Shown here: piece by piece, positions 56,076-64,000 of the stretch
Layout of the letters: each line of letters begins with the position of its first letter
Position numbering within the stretch: the first letter of the stretch is position 1
Assembly: GCF_029168945.1 (NCBI RefSeq)
Contig: NC_083601.1
Coordinates: forward strand, 23,464,160 to 23,528,159
DNA length: 64,000 nucleotides
Direction of reading: 5' to 3'
Origin: Cannabis sativa
Taxonomy: Eukaryota > Streptophyta > Magnoliopsida > Rosales > Cannabaceae
Translations under genes and position numbers: made by a program
The notes under the pieces: model-generated
The model's database searches: none
What the model was told of the DNA's origin: nothing
What the model saw: the letters and a program-made list of their open reading frames with translations, nothing else

Positions 56076-59000
56076 ATGGATTTTCGGGGGCCTAGTGAGA
56101 CCCGTTTGGTCGGAGACTATATAATGGGTCCGAGAATCGGGTCTGGTTCATTCGCCGTGGTTTGGAGGTCCAGGCATCGGCAATCGGGTCTCGAAGTTGC
56201 AGTTAAGGAGATTGATAAGAAACAACTGAGTCCAAAAATCAGTGAGAGTTTGCTCAAAGAGATTTCTATTCTCAGAACAATTGATCACCCGAATATTATT
56301 CGTCTTTTGGAAGCCATCGAGGTAAATCATACATGTGAGTATCTGCTTTTTATGGTTTGTAGTGATATATGTATGTATGTAATGGTGTTGGCTATGTGTT
56401 TTGCAGACCGATGAAAAGATTTACCTTGTTTTGGAGTACTGTGACGGTGGCGATCTTTCTGGTTATATCAATCGCCATGGGAGAGTTTCAGAAGCTGTGG
56501 CTAGGCACTTTATGAGACAATTGGGTATGCCGATATTTGCCCAACCTTATAAACTTGTTTTTTTTCTTAATGTGGGGATTAAATTTGTCTTTATTATTGT
56601 TTTTAATTAATTGTTTAACTAAAAAGAAAATTAAAGATACAAATTTGTCTCCTTTTTCGTAATGCTATTTTAGCTGATCAAGCTAATGTCGTTACTGCTT
56701 AGGGAACAAAGAGTATTTGCTCAACCGAACTTAAATTTGGATTTTTATGCTTTTTTTAGTAGGCTATTAATATGCAATTAATGATTTACCTATTGGGAAT
56801 AATCTGTTGTGTCTAATATTAATATCACTTAGTTTACTTTCGTGAATTGGATTGATGCATGTGATGACTAAGTAGTAACGGATTATAGTGTGCGCAATTT
56901 GGATTTTCCTTTGCAGCTGCAGGACTGCAAGTGCTTCAAGAAAAGCATCTCATTCACAGGGATTTAAAACCACAGGTATTTTCTTTCTTTCTTGCCAAGA
57001 AGCTGGATTTATATGGTTTTGCAGGCTATTTGGATGGTTTTTTTTTTTTTGTTTGTTTAAATGGGATTCATGATTCTATGTCATTAACTATCCGAGAGTT
57101 TGTTTAGTTTCTGGTCATTGGGTTTCCAGGCTGTGGTTGATTAGTCAACCGTGGTTTTACATTTTGTTTTTGGAGTGATATCCGCATTGTTTTCTGTTTA
57201 ACTTGCAGAACTTACTCTTGTCAACGCATGAATCCACTCCACTACTGAAGATAGGGGATTTTGGTTTTGCAAGGTAAAAATATATGTGATAGGCTGTTTG
57301 ATGTTCCAGGTCTGTTGCCTTCTCATTGTTATTACGCAAAAGGACTGTATTATTTTTCAGGAAGAAGCTATTTAGTACTTTCTTTTAGTCCCATTTATCT
57401 CTGTAAATTTTTGCATAAAGAACATGCTAAGACCTAAGAGCATGGATCAAATTATGTATCAAGGACAGATGAATTTGATTGTTTTATATGTGTAGTTGAG
57501 TTATAGCTTAATGGTTTTTAACAATGGAAAATCCAGCATTATAAAAATTGTGTACAGCTTTATTTGGCAAGACAATCTTGAAAGCTTCTGTTACTCTTGC
57601 CTAGTCATTTTTGTTTGAACTATTGAAAGATTTTTAGTTACATTGGGTTATTTTGTTGTATTAAATTCCAGATCCCTTATGCCTCAAGGTTTGGCTGACA
57701 CATTGTGTGGTTCACCCTTATACATGGCTCCGGAGATCATAAAGAACCAAAAATATGATGCAAAGGTGATGCAAGATAGTAATTGGGATAATTTTGACTG
57801 TACTTATTGATATTTTTACGACTATTATATTCTCCTTTTTCATTTTGTTTTGTTTTGTTTGCAGGCTGACTTATGGAGTGTTGGGGCGATTCTTTTTCAG
57901 TTGGTGACTGGAAGGCCACCATTTGATGGCAACAGTCAATTGCAGGTTTGCAGTGAAGTTAAAATATAATTCTGTATAAAAACTAGAACATATTTTGAGG
58001 TTTGCATAATTTCGGTTTTCATTGTGCTTTTCTGATTCATTGCTGCCCAGCTTTTCGAGAATATCATAACATCTACTGAGCTGAAGTTTCCTGCTGGTTC
58101 TCTGGAAGAGTTGCATCCACACTGTGTAGATCTTTGCAGATGCCTATTACGGCAAAACCCAGGTATTGGGGGTTGCTAGTGGAAATGTGTATCTGGTTAT
58201 TGGTATATTTGTTTAGTTTACAACAGAGATCAAGCATGTTTCGAAGTTTTTAACTGGCAGTGTTACATTAGTTTCATCTTCAACTTGCATAACTTAAAAG
58301 TAATATACATATAAATTGAAACACCAATTTGCAGTTGAGCGACTAACATTCAAGGAGTTTTTCAATCACAAGTTCCTCAGGGAGCCAAGGTAATCTTGTA
58401 ATTTGAAATTTTGATATGCTTTTTGTATTTTGTCTTGGTCTTGGATTGGGGTTGAGCGCCATTTTAATCTTGGATCTCTCCGTTAATTAGCCTGTAAATA
58501 AGGGACTCAGAATAACTTTCTTTTTTGTATCTTCTGTAGGTCCATGCTTGATGCTAGGAAGTCTCCTTTTGTTCTGCCTATAGAATTAACTGTTGAGCCG
58601 TCCAATGCTTCTGCCCTTGGGAAGAGGTCAGAATTGCCAGCTGTTCTTCCTCTGGACTCGTGCAGTGCACATTCAAGTGCAAAATTTCCTATTGGACTTG
58701 AAAATATAATTTTGCAAAGAAAAGAGGGTGAAGGTACATCAAGCAATGTTCATGGGCTTATGCCAAATATTGTGAGTAATGAAAGAAAAAGATATATTGA
58801 TCAAGAGCCACAATCATCTTATCAACGACAAGGTTTTCTTTTTCCCCTCTTTTTCTGTTTGGCATGTATAGATCTATTCACCTGCAATGTTTGACAGTTG
58901 ATTTGTGATGACATGTCCAGTTTCTGATTCCATGGAGTCCATTGAGAAAGATTATGTCCTTGTCAATCCTCATTTTGCTTCATCAGAATCCATCTCTTAT

Positions 59001-60834
59001 TTTCTGGAAACGTCACAACTGTCTAACTCCAAAACTGGAGTGTCTACCTATGCTCAAAAGCAGAATGAACAGGGAAGACCAGTTATACAAGAGGAGGAGC
59101 TGGCTGAAAGCTCTATTGGTGGTTTAGAGGGCTCACTGAAGCATGGATCAGACCTATTACCAACATCAATTCCTTTATCTTTATTGAGAGAAGTGCAAGA
59201 ACTTTCTATACTGCATCCTTCCACTAGGCTCCAGTTGTTGCATCAGTATGTTGAAGTTCTTACCGAACTTGCACAAGAAAAGGTGTGTTGCTTTGTCTCT
59301 TACAAAAACGATTTTGTTTTCCTTTGCTACTCGAAGAAACCAAAATGTTCTTGAATTATAAAAGTATCATGTCAACTGTTGCCTTTGCCAAATTTCCATG
59401 GAGTTCATTCCTAGTGATGTTTTTCTCAATTTGCTGATCTCTCTCCAAACTTCGTTTCATTACATTAGCTCCAATTATGACCCATATTTGTGTATATAGT
59501 TGCATTCATGACTTGGTAGATGCTTTTGGTGAGCAATAACTTCTTTTCTCCACATACTTCATAATATTATTTGTGTCTTTGACCCTGTAATTTCTAGTTG
59601 CATGTTTCAAGCTCTTTTCTTTGTTGACATTTACATTTTTTTCTCCCTCTGTAAGAGTGGGTTATTAGAAAGCACCAATTATCAGTATAATCAAAAGTTG
59701 TTGCTTCATCATTTGAAATCTCTTTTGTTTTATTGGTCAACCATTGCTGTTTTTTTGGGATTGAAGCTGTAGTCTATACAATCCTACTAAAATAGCTTTA
59801 TACATTGTACAAATTACCAACTGGAGTGTAGTAAAGGGTAATAAGTTCCCCGAACCATGTTTGCATTGCCAAAATGTACATTATCATTATTATTAGGATG
59901 AGAAGCACGTCCATGCGTCTGCATTCTGCTGATGTTCCCCCCACATTTTTGTAAAGTAACATTGAATTTTATTTGTGCTTTTTGTAAATTGACTTGCCCT
60001 TTTGAGGATGGTTGAAAATGCTTATAATCCCTTTATTACTCTACCTGCAGTACGATACAGAATTCTATCTGGAGGCTTTTTCAACTGAGTTGGTTATTTT
60101 GGCTATATGGAAAAAAGTGCTCCAAATTAGCAGCAATTGGCTGGCTTCTTCTGAGAATGAAGCAACTGGTAGCAGTGTAGCGAATGAGCCCAAACTTGAT
60201 CAGAAAGGTGCTACTTTAGCATCAAACACTGAGGGAAACCTTGATTTTAGCCAACCTTCATGTGTTTCCTTGTGGGCAGAAAAATCATTTCTTGTTGCAT
60301 TTAATCGTGCTGAGAAGTTATCAAATCATCTCCGAAACATAGATGGTGAGTGAGCCTCTTGTCGAATTTCTCAACTCATACTTTTCTGTTTTGCTCCGTC
60401 CATCACCGGGTTTGAGTGTTCTCAATCAAATCATTACTTTGCAGGTACTGTTGACATGCCAGATGCGATGGAAATAATATTTCGAAAGGCACTAGCATTT
60501 GGTACCAATGGTGCTGTAAGTATACTCTTATAACTGCCATGTTTGTCAATGTCTTTAGTCTTTCTTGCCATTGACTAAGACTTTATACTCCGTGTTTCAG
60601 GTGGACGAGTTCGAGAACAAAAGTACTGCAGCAGAGAATTATTCAAAAGCGCTACTTCTGCTTTCCTTTATCGCAGGAGAAGCAGCAATGCTGCCTCTAA
60701 AGCCTCCATTTTCGTTAACTCCTGCAGGCAAGAAGCGAATCCAACAATACATTTTGAACTTGCATTCTCGGCAGACTAACTTTTTAAAGGCACAGCCTTC
60801 TCTTAAAGAATTTCTTGACTCTCATAAAAAGTAA
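56076..60834 (+). CDS. ATG1A: ATG1-type autophagy serine/threonine kinase, 13 coding exons, 694 aa
   Basis: Coding exons: 56076-56321, 56407-56524, 56917-56975, 57209-57273, 57672-57765, 57865-57945, 58051-58162, 58335-58389, 58540-58832, 58921-59282, 60051-60345, 60445-60515, 60601-60834. All junctions are GT-AG and in phase. The kinase domain (about 15-272) is intact: [10 protein letters not shown] loop, K44 (VAVKEI), HRDLKPQN (D137), DFG (D158), APE (182-184). It would start autophagosome formation with ATG13, phosphorylating complex members. YVLV at 386-389 after acidic residues is a candidate ATG8-interacting motif, as in yeast Atg1 and ULK1. The C-terminal third ([37 protein letters not shown]) matches the ATG13-binding MIT-like region. 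It reads like Arabidopsis ATG1a; another ATG1 paralogue is possible. The ATG was chosen because [15 protein letters not shown] directly precedes the domain. Confidence 0.93.
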
Positions 60835-61805
60835 ATAGAACTGGTTTGTACAGCTATTCTTGGAGGTTCATCTTTTGCCAAGGCAGATTACTAATGTTGG
60901 CCGTTGTGGCAGTAAATCAGCCGCCTATGCAGCAGGCAGTTTTTAAGTCTCTGACATGGATATACTCTTTTCTAACTTTTGTTTGGTGATGGAATACCAA
61001 AGAATGTCTATAAGTTAGATAAGTAAATACTAGATTGTTGACATTATGGAACAAGAAACTACCTTAGTCTGTGTAAATGAACTGTCTATTCTTTATTTGG
61101 ACAAGAAATTGTACATATGAATAGAAATTGTTACGTGTATAACTGGTCACTACAGCAAATCTTCTGAATTTTCTAATGGCTCAAAAATGCCATCAATCAA
61201 TTTGCTGATTTGTTTTGTTTTGTTTATAAAGTGATTGCACATATACAAACACATTTGCAGGCCTCGGCCTAGAGAGTAAGAAAGTTACCTAAAGTTCCCA
61301 GTTACATATGATAATGAAAGGAGAAGAGAGCCTCTTGATTACACTTTCAGAAAGTATCTATTACAATATCATAGAACAAAAAAAGAGCAGTTAATAATAA
61401 TATATACCATACTTGAGAAGTAACTCTCAAGTATATGAAAAGCTTAAGTACAACAGAGAGGCTTCTTGAGCTCCCACAGCAGTGATGTAAAGTGAGAAAT
61501 AAATAATGATCATAATAAGATTAACCATTCATGTAAAAAAAAAAGACATTGTCTTCGAAAGACTGGCCAGATGAGAACACGTTAAATATTTTCTTGTCTA
61601 AATGTCTATCGAGGGAGTCTTTTAAGTAGAGTGGCATAGGTTCAGATAGTAATGAGCAACGTAGACAAATAATATGGTACACACACCTACACGACAAGTT
61701 GCGTGAGATTCAATAGTCAAATAAGGCATATAAGGATAATAGACAAAGGGGAGATTTCGAAATTTACATGCAATAACAAAGGTTTCCTCAAAATTGCATG
61801 CAAAA
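60835..61805. terminator. Convergent 3' UTR region between ATG1 and LHY
   Basis: 971 bp separate the two stop codons. No frame with features. It must hold the 3' UTRs and polyadenylation sites of both genes, read towards each other. AT-rich candidates for plant far-upstream and near-upstream signals are present, but I could not assign exact sites. Confidence 0.6.
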
Positions 61806-64000
61806 TCAGATATTAAGTTGAACCTCTCCTTCCAAGCGTAGCCTTTTGGTTCCTCTCTCCTCCACCTGGCTGCTGGTATTTCCCACGCTGTTCTCTTTGG
61901 CCTCAACTGAGCACCTTTTGTAAGGTTTGAATCCTGTTCTATGAACCTTGAGCTTTCCTTGTCCAAGCCCTATTGTCAGCAAACTTTCGTCTAAATTTTC
62001 CTCATCTCTAAGTGGTCCAATTTTCTCCAATTCTGGATGGTTAGAACAAGACCCGCAAGTCTTACTGTTGAGATCTATTAATGATGCACCTACATCTTTG
62101 TCCTCCTTTTGTTTTTCTTCCATGCAGCCATTCTGATTCTCCTGCTTCATCAGGTCAGGTGGAGGTGAAAAGCTTTGAGGTAACACCTCTCTTGAGAATA
62201 ATGCTTGAAATGCCAGCCGTCCCTGAAAAAGTAACACTTCGTTAGTAATAGCATAAGCAATGAACTAAGAATCAGATGCAGCAACCTTAAAACAACAAAA
62301 GACAGTAGTAAAAGTTTATCAATAAATGTGTCAACATACCCCTTGAGAGACTTCCTTCCAAGATTCAAGAGGGTTGCAAATGCTTTTACTACGACGATTA
62401 CTACACTCGGAAACTGATTGATTGGCTTCTGGTTCTTGCAATTCTTCCTTGACATTCTCTTGCTTCTCTAAGGCATCTGTCTCGACTTCACTGCTAGAAG
62501 CTGTGTTGGAACCACAAGATGAGCGGTCAACCGGCTTGGTGTTTTTTGGTTTATTAGAATCAAGCTCAGTTGCTGGGACAGTATTTTCATGATCAGCAAC
62601 TTTTACATTGGAATCAGGTTTTCCTCCCCCACTTTCCTCAGAGTCTGATGAGGACCCTGTTGGAGATTTTGAACCTAAATGTTGAGCTTGCACAGCTTCC
62701 GAGTGTTCCGGATCCACTTGTTCTTGCAATAGAGGAATAAGAGGTTTGTCTTCCTCTCCTGTTTTGGGTGCAGGACCTTGATCAAAGTCCATCGAAGGAA
62801 CTCCACTTGTGGATGCTGGAGGGACAGCAAATCCAGTGTGTAGGGGAGTACACAATGGAAGCATCCCATGGGCTGCCCACCATGCAGTTGCAGCAGCTAC
62901 AGTAGCAGCAGCAACCGCTGCCATACTTGGAGCAGAGTTCATTTCTCTTGGTGAAAATCCACTTTGGTTGCATGCAAGAGAATCTGAAGAAGTTTCTACA
63001 TTGGAATAGGGCCAATATGCAGCTGCAAAGCTTGCTGCGGCATGTGCTACTGGGTTTTGAAGAAGTGTAGATACAATGAGACTGTAAAATGTGGACGACA
63101 TATGGAGGAAGGACTGATAGTCCTCTTGATTGGGGCGAATTGAGGTAAATTGAGGATGTAAAACCGGAAATGATGGATGGATTGAAGATCTTGATGCATT
63201 AGATTGATGCTCAGTAGTAGTAGATGCCGCTGAATTTGTGAAAAAATTAGTGTGGCCATTAATCTCTCCTATTGGATTAAATGTGGTGTCAGTAGGAGTT
63301 CGAGTACAATTTCCAATGTTTCCATCAAGAACATGCACAGGCACATGCCTTGGGTAGTTTTGAGTGGTTTGCATCTCCTCAGTTGGCAATCCATTATTCA
63401 AGTCATTCATTTTTTCACCTTCAACCAATTTCTCATATGAAGCATTAGGATTTTCCAACTTTAAGCCTTTGCTTGTGTCATTATCTTGTGCCATCTCCTC
63501 GGCATCGGACTTCTGCTTGTTTTCATTCCTGTCAAATTCAACAGTGACATAAGATCCACCTGTGTCATCCTGATTCGCCTTTTTCATTAAAGGCACAAAT
63601 TCCCTAAAAGTGCAAGCATTTCCAAGCCCCACAGGTGGCTTAGGTAGGGAGCTTTTGTGAACAGAAGAACATTGAGTATCTTGAAGCTGGGTGAGACCTG
63701 AGCAATCGTCATCGTGGTTTTCTTTCGCCTGTGTTGGTTTTCCATCTCCATCCGGTCCCTGATTTTGAGAAAAAGAAGTCGCACAAAAATTATGAACTGA
63801 AGTAAGAACTGGGGTGAATGAACAATGTTTCAGATAACAGGGAGAGGAGGCAATAACCTCAAGAACTGGCTCTTTCTCCAAATCCAGTACTTGCTTACAG
63901 TGAGAAGATGATTCTGATAAATATTTTTCATCTTTTCCTCCTACCTGTGATGTGAGAGGACCAACACCAGTCTTTCGAGGGTAAGGATTGCTAGGTTTCC
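61806..64000 (-). CDS. LHY: LHY/CCA1 clock MYB transcription factor, C-terminal part (partial)
   Basis: Three exons are visible on the minus strand: 64000-63858 (continuing beyond the edge), 63758-62340 and 62222-61806, with GT-AG introns of 99 and 117 bp and compatible phases. The visible start, KPSNPYPRKTG, is the segment just after the SHAQKYF-type MYB repeat, so the DNA-binding domain lies off the window. Family marks include the alanine-rich AAVAAATVAAATAWWAAHGMLPLC block, a serine-rich GSSSDSEES segment, and the C-terminal GRLAFQALFSREVLPQSFSPP and GQGKLKVHRTGFKPYKRCSVE motifs. LHY binds evening elements at dawn and represses clock genes such as TOC1. Length and motifs favour LHY over CCA1. 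The gene is convergent with ATG1. Confidence 0.92.

Overview
The window is nuclear DNA of a flowering plant, most likely a rosid eudicot. It has spliced genes with GT-AG introns, very AT-rich intergenic DNA, and many nested LTR retrotransposons, a LINE and small DNA transposons. Cannabaceae would fit, but I cannot confirm the species. The host genes are three: a receptor-like pseudokinase (minus, 12569-15022), an ATG1-type autophagy kinase with 13 coding exons (plus, 56076-60834), and the 3' part of the circadian clock gene LHY/CCA1 (minus, 61806-64000, running off the right edge).

Left region (1-12.35 kb): a minus-strand LINE (ORF1 at 10823-12118; ORF2 endonuclease; part of the reverse transcriptase) has been split by a very young, gag-only Sirevirus-like Copia element (3447-10012; TSD TGTAT). 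The 3' side of the LINE is cut off by copies of a second Copia family whose LTRs are about 1.85 kb and run TGTTGG...CCAACA.

Middle region (15-51 kb): a Copia pol relic (17.05-17.88 kb), an (AG)40 microsatellite, a CACTA MITE with ATT target duplication, and a solo LTR of the 1.85-kb family (19631-21513; TSD ATTGA). Next is a full-length chromodomain Ty3/gypsy element (22298-31963; TSD GCGCG) with an open pol but a broken gag-pro. It is inserted beside a decayed Tat-type Ty3/gypsy element. That relic carries a spliced, opposite-strand extra ORF (about 32.25-35.72 kb) and an integrase remnant at 36.53-36.81 kb. The integrase remnant is split by a 9.9-kb element of the 1.85-kb LTR family (36814-46739), whose LTRs differ by about 1% although its pol is ruined. 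A further LTR of the family follows at 46869-48755, then a hAT-type MITE with an empty-site paralogue next door and a CACTA-like element.

Right region (51-64 kb): two foldback MITEs, one with an exact 9-bp TSD, AT-rich spacer, then ATG1 and LHY transcribed towards each other. From memory, the Arabidopsis counterparts of the three host genes lie in the paired segments around At2g46830-At2g46850 and At3g61960. The window therefore looks like one ancestral block, inflated by transposons between its first and second gene.

The most unusual observations are a GC-rich block of nested perfect hairpins and palindromes just downstream of the primer binding site of the decayed but recently mobile Copia element, the young gag-only Sirevirus, and the Tat relic with its spliced antisense gene.
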